Positions 17,456 to 26,664 of a stretch of 64,000 nt of DNA are shown piece by piece. Position numbers and translations under genes: made by a program. The DNA comes from an uncultured Lachnospiraceae bacterium (GTDB taxonomy: Bacteria; Bacillota; Clostridia; Lachnospirales; Lachnospiraceae): positions 8,223 to 72,222 of the forward strand of contig CAKRIL010000016.1 of NCBI GenBank assembly GCA_934343915.1, given 5' to 3'. The notes beneath the pieces were generated by a model. The model was not told the DNA's origin and did no database searches. It saw nothing but the letters and a program-made list of their open reading frames with translations. The number at the start of each line of letters is the position of its first letter. The first letter of the stretch is position 1.

Positions 17456-18850
17456 ATGGTATTTTCGAGTCTTGAATTCATCTTTAGATTTCTACCCATT
17501 TTTTTATTGGCATATTTTGCAACACCGGCACAGCATAGAAATATTGTACTGGTTGCCGGGAGTCTTGTGTTTTACGCTGTGGGTGAACCTGTATATGTGT
17601 TCCTCATGATTGCATCCATTGTTGTGAACTTTTTTCTTGCACTCGGTATTTCGAAGTATCGCGGCAGTATAACGGGAAAGCTTTTGCTTGTGCTTGCGGC
17701 AATGGTCGATTTCGGAATGCTTTTCTTTTTCAAGTATCTGGGCTTCTTTGCGGAAAATATATGCGCACTGCTTGGCAGGAACGCACCTGAAATCAATCTC
17801 ATACTGCCGCTCGGAATAAGCTTTTATACATTTCAGATAATGTCCTATGTCATAGATGTCTATTGTGGAAAATACAGTGTATGCAGAAGCATCATAGAGG
17901 TGGCGGCGTACATCAGCATGTTCCCGCAGCTTATTGCGGGTCCGATTGTCAATTTTGACGAGGTAAGACCACAGCTTGAGAAAAGGCGTGTCAGGCTTAA
18001 GAATGTAGAGTGGGGAATGATGCTTTTTGTTGTGGGGCTGGTGTACAAGGTTCTGCTGGCAAATAAGATTGCATCGCTGTGGAATGATGTTATGACCGTT
18101 GGCGTGATGGGAGCTGATACGGCACTTGCATGGCTTGGCGCATGGGGATATTCAATGCAGATTTATTTTGATTTTTTCGGATATTCCCTTATGGCGATAG
18201 GCATAGGGCAGCTTTTAGGCTTCAATTTTCCGGATAATTTCGCAAACCCGTACTGTGCGGTGTCTGTGACGGACTTTTGGAGAAGATGGCATATAACGCT
18301 CGGACGCTGGTTCAGGGAATACGTGTACATACCTCTTGGCGGCAACAAAAAAGGCAGAGCAAGAATGGTATTAAATACCTTTGTCGTATGGCTTTTAACA
18401 GGGCTGTGGCACGGGGCGGCGTGGAATTTTATTATATGGGGAATGTTTTTCTTTGTACTTATCACGGCGGAAAAGCTTTTATACAGAAGCTTCCTTGAAA
18501 AGCACAGAGTTATCGGACACATATACATGCTGCTGATAATTCCGTTTTCGTGGGTGATATTCAACATTACGGATATGGGAGAACTCAGACTATATCTGTG
18601 CAGAATGCTTGGCGGAATCGGGCTGACTGCGGCAGTCGGAAATGCAGCGGGAAAGTTCCTGAATCTGCTTGGGCGGTACTGGTGGCTTCTTATTATATGT
18701 GCGGTCTGTTCAACACCGCTGCCAATGAAGATTATTAACAAGTATCGGAATAATATTGTGGTGAAGACCGTTCTTCTTGTGCTGTTTTGGCTGTGTGTGT
18801 ATCAGCTTGCGGTTCAGGAGAGCAATCCGTTTTTATATTTTAGATTTTAA
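17456..18850 (+). CDS. MBOAT-family O-acyltransferase (AlgI/DltB-like)
   Basis: The 464-residue integral membrane protein belongs to the membrane-bound O-acyltransferase family. It starts MVFSSLEFIFRFLPIFLLAYF as AlgI proteins do. It carries the conserved SYVIDVYCGK, PQLIAGPIV, FWRRWHITLGRWFREYVYIPLGG and TGLWHGAAWNFIIWG segments; the last includes the catalytic His. AlgI-type proteins move acyl (usually acetyl) groups across the membrane to a partner that acylates a surface polymer. The next gene encodes an SGNH-type partner 50 bases downstream. The polymer is not indicated. The upstream GTAACA repeats suggest control by an envelope response regulator. Confidence 0.92.
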   Translation: MVFSSLEFIFRFLPIFLLAYFATPAQHRNIVLVAGSLVFYAVGEPVYVFLMIASIVVNFFLALGISKYRGSITGKLLLVLAAMVDFGMLFFFKYLGFFAENICALLGRNAPEINLILPLGISFYTFQIMSYVIDVYCGKYSVCRSIIEVAAYISMFPQLIAGPIVNFDEVRPQLEKRRVRLKNVEWGMMLFVVGLVYKVLLANKIASLWNDVMTVGVMGADTALAWLGAWGYSMQIYFDFFGYSLMAIGIGQLLGFNFPDNFANPYCAVSVTDFWRRWHITLGRWFREYVYIPLGGNKKGRARMVLNTFVVWLLTGLWHGAAWNFIIWGMFFFVLITAEKLLYRSFLEKHRVIGHIYMLLIIPFSWVIFNITDMGELRLYLCRMLGGIGLTAAVGNAAGKFLNLLGRYWWLLIICAVCSTPLPMKIINKYRNNIVVKTVLLVLFWLCVYQLAVQESNPFLYFRF

Positions 18851-18900
18851 ATGAGCGGGCATGGATTTTTCGCTCAGGAAAATATGGTGGAGGCAGAAAT

Positions 18901-20040
18901 ATGGCGGGAAGGGTTATAAAGCAAGGGACATTTACATGTATGCTGCTGTTCTCGGCAGTGATTGTATATGCGGTTTCGATAGCAGGGGTACATGCGGGCA
19001 GATTAAAATTGGATATATCGTGGGCACATCCGCTGTTCGTGGCATTGTTCAATCGGGAATATATTGTAACAGCGGATGAGGATTCCGCCGATACTGTGAC
19101 AGACGCAGACGTGGAGGGGACGGAAGCAATGGACAAAAATGCGGCGGAGAATTTCACATTGGACAGAACGGAAGATGAAGCTGTTGGTGAGGGGAGTGCT
19201 GGTAATACAGCAGGAATTGAAGAGATAATGTATGCGGATGACAGCGGGGATAGTACGACAGATGATGAGGCTGCCGGCGATAATGTGATATCCGATGATA
19301 TTTATGAAACAGCTGAAGCTGCGGAGAGCAAGGTGAAGGTGTCGGGGCAGGTAGAGTACGCAAAGAGGGATATGCGCTATGCCAGGTCTGGATATTACAA
19401 CGACAGTGACATAATAGCACTATCATCACAGCTTGAATATGTTCAGGTTGATAATGAGTACTTTTCGGATGCATGTTTCATAGGTGATTCAAGGATTGAA
19501 GGCTTGTATTTTTACGGCGGCTTGAAGGAGGCTGACTATTTTTACAAGCCGGGAACGACGGTCTACGATATGATGGATGCCAAGCTGTCCTGCAATGGTT
19601 CAGCGTCCTCATACATTGATGTGCCGTCTGCACTTTCCAAGAAACAGTATCGTAAAATATATATTATGGCAGGGGTTAATGAGATTGGCGATAAGACACC
19701 TGAGGCGTATGCGCAGGCTTATGCCGATAATATAGAGAGAATACGAAGGCTTCAGCCCGAAGCTTCCATATTTATAATGGGAATGATGCACGTCACGACG
19801 GAGTACTCGGACGCGAGCGACGTGTTCAATAACGATAATATTGACAACCGCAACACGGCAGCGGCGGGGATTGCGGACGGTGAGAGGGTATTTTATCTTG
19901 ATATGAATGAGTGCGTGGATGACGAGCGCGGAGGCGTGAGAGAGGAGTACAGCAAGGACGGAGTTCATCTTAAAGCTGAATATTATAAGCTCTGGACAGA
20001 ATGGATGAAAGCACATGGTGTGAATGACTTAACAAAATAA
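18901..20040 (+). CDS. Membrane-anchored SGNH/GDSL-type protein, partner of MBOAT
   Basis: The 379-residue protein has one N-terminal membrane helix (about 10-30). A long acidic Asp/Glu/Ala/Thr-rich linker (about 58-145) comes next, and a C-terminal SGNH-fold domain sits on the outside. SGNH blocks are visible: CFIGDSRIEG (block I with Ser), MAGVNEIGD (block III with Asn) and SKDGVHLKAEYY (block V, Asp-x-x-His). With the MBOAT gene just upstream it should complete O-acylation of an extracellular glycan or wall polymer. Whether it acts as transferase or esterase cannot be told. A GGAGG site precedes the ATG. Confidence 0.85.
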   Translation: MAGRVIKQGTFTCMLLFSAVIVYAVSIAGVHAGRLKLDISWAHPLFVALFNREYIVTADEDSADTVTDADVEGTEAMDKNAAENFTLDRTEDEAVGEGSAGNTAGIEEIMYADDSGDSTTDDEAAGDNVISDDIYETAEAAESKVKVSGQVEYAKRDMRYARSGYYNDSDIIALSSQLEYVQVDNEYFSDACFIGDSRIEGLYFYGGLKEADYFYKPGTTVYDMMDAKLSCNGSASSYIDVPSALSKKQYRKIYIMAGVNEIGDKTPEAYAQAYADNIERIRRLQPEASIFIMGMMHVTTEYSDASDVFNNDNIDNRNTAAAGIADGERVFYLDMNECVDDERGGVREEYSKDGVHLKAEYYKLWTEWMKAHGVNDLTK

Positions 20041-20088
20041 AGCGATAAAGAAAAAGTGAAATTATATTTAATAATCGAAAATTTTTTA

Positions 20089-20117
20089 TTGCGTCCGCTT
20101 TACTTTTGCTATATAAT
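20089..20117 (+). promoter_or_regulatory. Promoter of gdhA
   Basis: TTGCGT (20089-20094), 17 bases, TATAAT (20112-20117), about 80 bases before the gdhA start. Confidence 0.65.
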
Positions 20118-20194
20118 ACATTAACAGAGCAAAGCGAGAAAAGCTTTGTCATGATTTTGCTTAATCCAACACTACTTTCAGGAGGTATAATTTT

Positions 20195-21553
20195 ATGTCA
20201 TACGTTGATGAAGTACTTGCAAAAGTTAAAGAGAAGAACGCATCAGAGCCGGAATTCCTTCAGGCTGTAACAGAGGTTCTTGAGTCATTAAGACCTGTTA
20301 TCGATGCGAATGAGGAGGTCTATAAGAAGAATGCGATTCTTGAGAGAATTACTGAGCCGGATCGTCAGATTATGTTCCGTGTACCTTGGGTAGATGACAA
20401 TGGACAGGTTCAGGTCAACAGAGGCTTCCGTGTACAGTTTAACAATGCTATCGGACCATACAAGGGCGGCTTAAGACTTCATCCTTCTGTTAATTTAGGT
20501 ATTATTAAGTTCCTCGGCTTTGAGCAGGTATTTAAGAATTCTCTTACAACACTTCCAATCGGCGGCGGCAAGGGTGGTTCCGACTTCGACCCTAAGGGCA
20601 AGTCAGACAGAGAAATTATGGCTTTCTGCCAGAGCTTCATGACAGAGCTTTATAAGTATATTGGTGCAGATGTGGATGTACCTGCCGGAGATATCGGTAC
20701 AGGTGCAAGAGAAATCGGATTTATGTTCGGTCAGTATAAAAGAATCCGCGGCTGCTTCGAGGGCGTTCTTACCGGTAAGGGACTTACCTACGGTGGTTCA
20801 CTCGCACGTACACAGGCAACAGGATATGGTCTTTTATATTTAACTAATGCACTTCTTAAGGATCACGGCATTGACATTGCGGGCAAGACCTGTGCCGTAT
20901 CAGGTTCAGGCAACGTTGCAATCTACGCTATCGAGAAGGCACATCAGCTTGGTGCCAAGGTTGTCACATGTTCAGATTCAACAGGCTGGGTATATGACCC
21001 GGAGGGAATTGATGTGGCACTTCTTAAGGAGGTTAAGGAGGTTAAGCGTGCTCGTCTGACTGAGTATGCAGCAGCTCGTCCTTCAGCAGAGTATCATGAG
21101 AAGAAGAATGGTGAGCACGGCGTATGGCAGTATAAGGTAGACCTGGCTCTTCCTTGCGCAACACAGAATGAGCTCAACCTTGATGATGCTAAGATGCTTG
21201 TGGCTAACGGTGTAACATCTGTTACAGAGGGTGCTAACATGCCTACAACTCTTGAGGCTACCAAGTACTTACAGGCTAACGGCGTATTATTCGTAGGCGG
21301 CAAGGCTGCCAACGCAGGTGGTGTTGCTACATCCGCATTGGAGATGAGCCAGAACTCTGAGAGACTCTCATGGACATTCGAGGAGGTTGATGGCAAGCTC
21401 AAGGGCATCATGGAGACAATCTATGCTAACATCAGTGATGCAGCAAAGAGATACAACGCAACAGTCGGCGGACAGACAGACTATGTAGCAGGTGCCAACA
21501 TCGCAGGCTTCGAGAAGGTTGTAGACGCTATGCTTGCACAGGGCGTATACTAA
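20195..21553 (+). CDS. gdhA: Glutamate dehydrogenase, NADP-type hexameric
   Basis: The 452-residue enzyme interconverts 2-oxoglutarate plus ammonia and glutamate. Motifs include VPWVDDNGQVQVNRGFRVQ, the substrate Lys in GPYKGGLRLHP, the catalytic-Lys segment GGGKGGSDFDPKGKSD, and the Rossmann loop SGSGNVAIYA. Length and sequence type match the E. coli GdhA class (small hexameric, usually NADP-specific). AGGAGG lies before the ATG. Codon use is biased toward a smaller set, as expected for a highly expressed gene. It has its own promoter and terminator and is monocistronic. Confidence 0.96.
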   Translation: MSYVDEVLAKVKEKNASEPEFLQAVTEVLESLRPVIDANEEVYKKNAILERITEPDRQIMFRVPWVDDNGQVQVNRGFRVQFNNAIGPYKGGLRLHPSVNLGIIKFLGFEQVFKNSLTTLPIGGGKGGSDFDPKGKSDREIMAFCQSFMTELYKYIGADVDVPAGDIGTGAREIGFMFGQYKRIRGCFEGVLTGKGLTYGGSLARTQATGYGLLYLTNALLKDHGIDIAGKTCAVSGSGNVAIYAIEKAHQLGAKVVTCSDSTGWVYDPEGIDVALLKEVKEVKRARLTEYAAARPSAEYHEKKNGEHGVWQYKVDLALPCATQNELNLDDAKMLVANGVTSVTEGANMPTTLEATKYLQANGVLFVGGKAANAGGVATSALEMSQNSERLSWTFEEVDGKLKGIMETIYANISDAAKRYNATVGGQTDYVAGANIAGFEKVVDAMLAQGVY

Positions 21554-21601
21554 GCCGTACACTTACAATATTGAGCGATAACAGATAAATGATTATATGA
21601 G

Positions 21602-21636
21602 TGCTCCGGAAACAAGGTTTTCGGAGCATTTTTATT
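21602..21636 (+). terminator. Terminator after gdhA
   Basis: TGCTCCGGAAAC (21602-21613) pairs with GTTTTCGGAGCA (21617-21628) with one mismatch and a three-base loop, followed by TTTTTATTT. Confidence 0.9.
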
Positions 21637-21712
21637 TATTGTATTTCCATGCAATAAATTATGTGTTAATATAATAGTATTGTATACATTAACACTTTAT
21701 GGAGAAAAAACA

Positions 21713-22981
21713 ATGCGTGAGAGAATAGATTATGCGATAAAGACTTTAAGACCGATAGGAAGGAACTTATTCATACTGTTGAAGTGGCTGGTACTTGCCG
21801 TACTCGTCGGGCTTGTGGCGGGCGGTGTGAGCACGCTGTTTGCCAAGGCGATGACGTTCGTGACGACATTCAGGATGGCGCACACATGGCTCATTCTGCT
21901 TCTTCCTGTCGGAGGAATCGTGATTGTGACGGCGTACAAGCTTCTGCACAATGAGAATGATAAGGGAACGAATCTCATACTTGCAGGAATACATTCGGGT
22001 GGGGAGGTTCCGTCAAGGGTTGCACCGCTCATCATTTTTTCAACGGTAGTCAGCCACTTCTTTGGTGCGTCCGTGGGACGTGAGGGGGCGGCATTGCAGC
22101 TTGGAGGAAGCCTTGGAAATCTGCTTGGCAAGATTGTAAGGCTTGATGAGAAGGACAGAAGGGTGATGATAATGTGCGGTATGAGTGCTGCCTTTGCTGC
22201 ACTCTTCGGGACACCTATGGCTGCTGCGATATTTGCGATAGAGGTTGTGCAGGTCGGGATTATGTACTATGCGGCGCTTGTGCCGTGTATCTTCTCGGCA
22301 CTCATTGCCAGCAATTTCTCAGCCAGCATGGGAATTAATCCTGAAGCATTTACGATACTTGAAATACCGAAGATTACCGTTCTCAATATGGGAAGAACAG
22401 TGCTGCTTGCGATAATATGTGCGGGTGTGAGCGTGGTATTCTGCATGATGCTCCACAATGCGGGCAAATATTTTAAAAAGTATATTAAAAATCAATATCT
22501 GAGAATAATTGCCGGAAGCGCAATTATAATTCTTATAACAATAATTTTGAGAACCGATGATTACATGGGCGCGGGAATGAACGTGATTGAGCGTGCCATA
22601 GAGGGGGAGGCTGCACCGGCGGCATTTTTGCTTAAAATGCTATTGACGGCACTTGCGATAGGCTGCGGCTTCAAGGGTGGTGAGATTGTACCGACTTTCT
22701 TTGTCGGTGCGACGCTCGGCTGTGTGGTCGGTCAGCTGGTAGGGCTTCCTGCCTCGGCGGCAGCGGCGGTCGGAATGGTAGGAATGTTCTGCTGCGTGAC
22801 GAACTGTCCGGTTGCCTCGATGCTGATAGCGTTCGAGCTGTTCGGATATGAGGCAGCACCGTTCTTTCTTGTGTGCAATGCGGTAGGGTATCTGATGAGC
22901 GGGTACTATGGACTGTACAGTGAGCAGGTGTTTATTGGGTCAAAATATAAATTCAATAATGAGAAAAAAAATGCGCATTAA
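21713..22981 (+). CDS. ClC-family anion transporter, possibly fluoride-type (CLC-F)
   Basis: The membrane protein has about 422 residues from ATG 21713, which has GGAG upstream. The frame is open to ATG 21680, but that start has no ribosome site. The gating-glutamate motif appears as VGREGAALQLGG, and the second half repeat has GGEIVPTFFVGATLG. The position normally occupied by GSGIP in chloride-type ClC proteins reads GTNLIL, close to the GNNLI-type sequences described for fluoride/proton antiporters (CLC-F). There is no C-terminal CBS domain. No fluoride riboswitch is visible in the short leader. The family is certain; fluoride as the ion is an inference. Confidence 0.85.
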   Translation: MRERIDYAIKTLRPIGRNLFILLKWLVLAVLVGLVAGGVSTLFAKAMTFVTTFRMAHTWLILLLPVGGIVIVTAYKLLHNENDKGTNLILAGIHSGGEVPSRVAPLIIFSTVVSHFFGASVGREGAALQLGGSLGNLLGKIVRLDEKDRRVMIMCGMSAAFAALFGTPMAAAIFAIEVVQVGIMYYAALVPCIFSALIASNFSASMGINPEAFTILEIPKITVLNMGRTVLLAIICAGVSVVFCMMLHNAGKYFKKYIKNQYLRIIAGSAIIILITIILRTDDYMGAGMNVIERAIEGEAAPAAFLLKMLLTALAIGCGFKGGEIVPTFFVGATLGCVVGQLVGLPASAAAAVGMVGMFCCVTNCPVASMLIAFELFGYEAAPFFLVCNAVGYLMSGYYGLYSEQVFIGSKYKFNNEKKNAH

Positions 22982-23014
22982 AGAGGCTGATTAATAAAAA
23001 GGGGAGCATACGGT

Positions 23015-24877
23015 ATGAGAATAGTGTCACTTACGGTAAAAAATTTTAAATCCATAAAGAGCATCTCCATAAATGACATCGAGAGTGCTTTCATCATTGT
23101 GGGAAAGAACAGCGTCGGTAAGACGGTTATTCTTGATGCGATAAGAGCCGTGGCGGGGCAGTATACGGTTAAAAAGCAGGATTTTAACACGCAGGGGAGC
23201 AATGTTGAGATAGGTGTGAGACTTGAGATAACACAGTTGGACCTTACACTCCTTAATAAGTATGGTGTTGTGAGCCATTATAAGCGCTATACGGCGTGGG
23301 AGAAGGATTTCTATTCGAAGCTGCCGTCATATAAGGATGGTGTGCTTGAGTTCACATTCATTGCCAATGCCGAGGGGAAGGTAAGGTATTTTGACGGGGT
23401 TAAGAAGGATAACAGATATATAAGGGAAGTGTTCCCGACACTGCATTTTATATCGCATGACAGGGAGCTTGAGGCACTGCAGAGGGATATTTTTCTCGGT
23501 AATAAGGAGCTTAAGCTGTTATCAGACGGGAACTGCATGTTCGATGCGGGCAAGAAGTGTGACAACTGCTTTCAGTGTATTGGCATGATAGAGAATAAGA
23601 AGGCTTCGGAGCTCAGCCTGTTCGAGTCTGCGAGACTGTTTCAGTACAGACTTACAAGACTTGACATGCAGGATTTTTTAGAGAGGCTTAACAGCAACTT
23701 TATCAAGAACGGCGGACGGGACAGACTGAGACTTAAGGTTGATGATGCACTCATGCACAACGCGATTCCACAGATATATGTGGAGAATGAGGCACAGGGC
23801 TTCACCAACACCATATCCGAGATGGGAGAGGGCTTAAAGAGCATGTATATCCTGTCACTTTTGGAGACTTATGCGGATGATGAGGACAGGATTCCGTGCA
23901 TTATCATGATTGAGGATCCGGAGAGCTACCTGCATCCGCAGCTTCAAAAGAGTGCGGGTGAGATTCTGTACAGACTTTCCAAGAAGAATCAGGTGATTTT
24001 CTCGACACATTCACCGAATATGATTTTTAACTTTAATTCAAGGCAGATTAAGCAGGTATACAGGGATGATGAGGGCTACACGCAGGTCAGGGAGAAGCCG
24101 GATATTGACAGAATATTAAGTGACCTTGGCTACTCGGCTAATGACCTTATGAATGTGAGCTTCGTGTTCTTTGTCGAGGGAAAGCAGGATGAGAGCAGAC
24201 TGCCTCTGCTTCTTAAGAAGTATTACAGTGAGACCTATGATGAGGACGGACAGTTAAAGAGAGTCGCAATCATAGCGACCAACAGCTGTACCAATATCAA
24301 GACATATGCCAACCTTAAGTACATCAACAAGCTCTATATAAAGGACCAGTTCCTCATGATACGCGACGGCGATGCCAAGGATGCCGACGAGCTTAAGAGG
24401 CAGCTTTGCGGCTATTACAGGAACAGAGCACAGGAGGATAAGGGAAATCTCCCGAGGGTTACGGAGAAGAATGTGCTTATTCTCAAGTACTATTCCTTTG
24501 AAAATTATTTTTTGCAGCCTGAGATTATGGCAAAAATAGGTGTTGTGAGGAGTGTCGACCAGTTCTATGACATTCTTTATTCAAAGTACAGGGAATACCT
24601 GTATAAGTTAAGCAGTATGAAAAGGATGTGTGAGAAGCTTAATATTAAGATAGAGAGCAGGCAGGACATCATTGACAACATGGAGAACATACGAATATAT
24701 GTCAGAGGACATAACCTGTATGACATATTCTATGGACGCTATAAGGGAGACAAGGAGCGTCAGATACTCAACAGATATATTGAGGAAGCTGATAGGGATA
24801 CCTTCAAGGATATATTGGATGCGATTGACAGCTTCGTATATTTCGAGAATAAAAAGACTGACAGCACGGAAGCTTAG
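23015..24877 (+). CDS. OLD-family-like protein: ABC-type ATPase with TOPRIM nuclease domain
   Basis: The 620-residue protein has an N-terminal SMC/RecF-like ATPase: Walker A GKNSVGKT (30-37), signature SEMGEGLKS, Walker B IIMIEDPESYLHPQ and H-loop FSTHSP. A TOPRIM domain follows, with FFVEGKQDE (Glu about 388) and IRDGDAKD (Asp 451, Asp 453). This is the OLD (overcoming lysogenization defect) layout. An insertion in the ATPase carries four Cys (174, 182, 185, 188), a likely zinc knuckle. OLD relatives act in phage defence or DNA repair, the best known being GajA with its helicase partner. No UvrD-like or reverse-transcriptase partner lies beside it here, so it appears to be a solitary OLD. 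GGGGAG precedes the ATG. Confidence 0.82.
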   Translation: MRIVSLTVKNFKSIKSISINDIESAFIIVGKNSVGKTVILDAIRAVAGQYTVKKQDFNTQGSNVEIGVRLEITQLDLTLLNKYGVVSHYKRYTAWEKDFYSKLPSYKDGVLEFTFIANAEGKVRYFDGVKKDNRYIREVFPTLHFISHDRELEALQRDIFLGNKELKLLSDGNCMFDAGKKCDNCFQCIGMIENKKASELSLFESARLFQYRLTRLDMQDFLERLNSNFIKNGGRDRLRLKVDDALMHNAIPQIYVENEAQGFTNTISEMGEGLKSMYILSLLETYADDEDRIPCIIMIEDPESYLHPQLQKSAGEILYRLSKKNQVIFSTHSPNMIFNFNSRQIKQVYRDDEGYTQVREKPDIDRILSDLGYSANDLMNVSFVFFVEGKQDESRLPLLLKKYYSETYDEDGQLKRVAIIATNSCTNIKTYANLKYINKLYIKDQFLMIRDGDAKDADELKRQLCGYYRNRAQEDKGNLPRVTEKNVLILKYYSFENYFLQPEIMAKIGVVRSVDQFYDILYSKYREYLYKLSSMKRMCEKLNIKIESRQDIIDNMENIRIYVRGHNLYDIFYGRYKGDKERQILNRYIEEADRDTFKDILDAIDSFVYFENKKTDSTEA

Positions 24878-24889
24878 CCGCGCTGTCAG
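24850..24889 (-). terminator. Terminator of the spoVB-like gene, overlapping the end of the OLD gene
   Basis: CTGACAGC (24858-24865) pairs with GCTGTCAG (24882-24889). On the minus strand the stem is followed by TCTTTTTATTC, so it serves the minus-strand gene. It lies within the last codons of the convergent OLD gene. Confidence 0.75.
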
Positions 24890-24922
24890 TAATCTGAAAT
24901 TTTATGTTTCATTCGAACAAAA

Positions 24923-26539
24923 TCACATAAGATGAAGCTTCTTGGCGACACGGCCGATTCTCATACCCATAGGGAAATCGGGAAGGTCGCTCTCGGTAAG
25001 ACCGCCTAAAAGAAGTATAAGTACAAAGTATATAATAACAGCAGCCGGTATAGCCAGCAGACATGCAATCACATTGGAGTGAACAGTCGCATAGCCTACG
25101 CGGTATATCAGGTATGCACATGCACCCATCACGGCGCTTGCGGCAGCAGGAATGATGAAGGTTGTCTTATATTCCTGACGATAATGTATGTGGCGCTGAA
25201 CACTTATGGCGTTCAGAATACATACAACAAGCGGATAAGTCACATTGCCTATGACAAGTGAGTATATTCCGAGCTTGGTGAACTTGAGCAGTATAAAAAT
25301 CAAAAACACATGTATCACAAGAGATATTGCAGCGTGCTGCACAGGCTTGCGCATAAGGTTAATTCCCTGGAGTGCTGCATTCGTAACCGTCGACAGTGCA
25401 TAGAAGATAACCGCTATGCTTCCGGCAGCAAGGAGATATCCGCCAAGCTTATAGTCTGATGAAGGGAACAGCATGCGCACAATAGGGGCGCCGAGAGCGG
25501 TAAGTCCGAAGGCACAGGGGAATGCGACAATCATATTGACCTTGATTGATACGGCAATCTTTTTCTTCATGCCATGCCTGTCACCTTTGGTGAATGCTGC
25601 AACGAGCGTCGGAATGAGCGAGGAGGCCATGGCTGATGCTATTGCAATCGGTACATTCACAAGAAGCTTATACTTGGTGCTGTACACACCATATAAGGTG
25701 GATACATTATCGCCGGCTGCAAGCTTGGAGAACATCATGCTGTCGATTACTCCGCTCAGCTGATATACGGTCTGTCCGAGAATGACGGGAATAATGGTGG
25801 CTATAAGCATCTTGTATATTTCAAGATATGTCGTGTCATCGAGGCTTCTGTCACGTCGAAGCTGTGCAGATGCAGTAGGACGATATATAATATATATGAA
25901 TATAAGGAAAAAAAGTCCTGTTGCGGCTCCGAGGAGTGTACCCATCGTGGAGCCGGCGGCACCCCATCCGGCGGCAAGCTCGGACTCGGCATGTCCGCGT
26001 ATGAATGACCATGCAAAGAATATACTTGCGGCAGCATTGATTACCTGCTCGAGCACCTGGGATATTGCAGTAGGAATCATGGTCTTTCTTGCCTGGAAGA
26101 AGCCTCGCAGTGTTCCGAGCAGGGCTACAACGAATATTGTTATGGCAAGAACCTTAAGCGGAATGGATATTCCGGTAAAGCTGCTGTAAAAGTGCTTTTC
26201 AATGAAGCCGGCACCGAAGAATATAAGCAGTGCCATAATGCCGCCCGATATGCAGGAAAAAATAAGGGAAGCGATGAAAATCTTTCTTCCGGTCCTGTAA
26301 CTTTTTTTGGCGAGCTGGGCAGATAAAAGCTTGGACACTGCAAGCGGCAGACTGTATGATGAAAGAATAAGTGCAAGGTTATATATTTCGTAGGCTGCAC
26401 CGTAGATACCGTTGCCTTCATCGCCGATTATATTGGCGACCGGAATACGGTAGACTATACCTATCATTCGTACTATAATTGAAGCCATGGCGAGTATTGT
26501 GCCTTGGCGGATAAAGTTGGTTTTACGGTTTTCTGACAT
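24923..26539 (-). CDS. Polysaccharide/lipid flippase, SpoVB/MurJ-like (MOP superfamily)
   Basis: The 538-residue membrane protein has about 14 helices and opens with FIRQGTILAMASIIVRMIGIVYRIP, as in SpoVB and related MOP flippases. These proteins carry lipid-linked cell-wall precursors or glycans across the membrane. Conserved pieces include GDEGNGIYGAAYEIYN, the region around SGVIDSMMF, and the NAALQG segment with a C-terminal polysaccharide-synthesis domain. SpoVB acts in spore cortex formation in Bacillus; Clostridia carry several paralogues, so the exact role is open. It is convergent with the OLD gene and divergent from the YhaO gene. Confidence 0.85.
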   Translation of the reverse strand: MSENRKTNFIRQGTILAMASIIVRMIGIVYRIPVANIIGDEGNGIYGAAYEIYNLALILSSYSLPLAVSKLLSAQLAKKSYRTGRKIFIASLIFSCISGGIMALLIFFGAGFIEKHFYSSFTGISIPLKVLAITIFVVALLGTLRGFFQARKTMIPTAISQVLEQVINAAASIFFAWSFIRGHAESELAAGWGAAGSTMGTLLGAATGLFFLIFIYIIYRPTASAQLRRDRSLDDTTYLEIYKMLIATIIPVILGQTVYQLSGVIDSMMFSKLAAGDNVSTLYGVYSTKYKLLVNVPIAIASAMASSLIPTLVAAFTKGDRHGMKKKIAVSIKVNMIVAFPCAFGLTALGAPIVRMLFPSSDYKLGGYLLAAGSIAVIFYALSTVTNAALQGINLMRKPVQHAAISLVIHVFLIFILLKFTKLGIYSLVIGNVTYPLVVCILNAISVQRHIHYRQEYKTTFIIPAAASAVMGACAYLIYRVGYATVHSNVIACLLAIPAAVIIYFVLILLLGGLTESDLPDFPMGMRIGRVAKKLHLM

Positions 26540-26664
26540 AGAGGGAACTCCTTAAAAATAATAAAGCATTGTCATATGCAAATATAATATACCCTTTTGT
26601 GAGTGGTTTGGCAACGAAAGATTTAACAAAGATATATTAACGATGAGGAGGAATAACAATAAAT

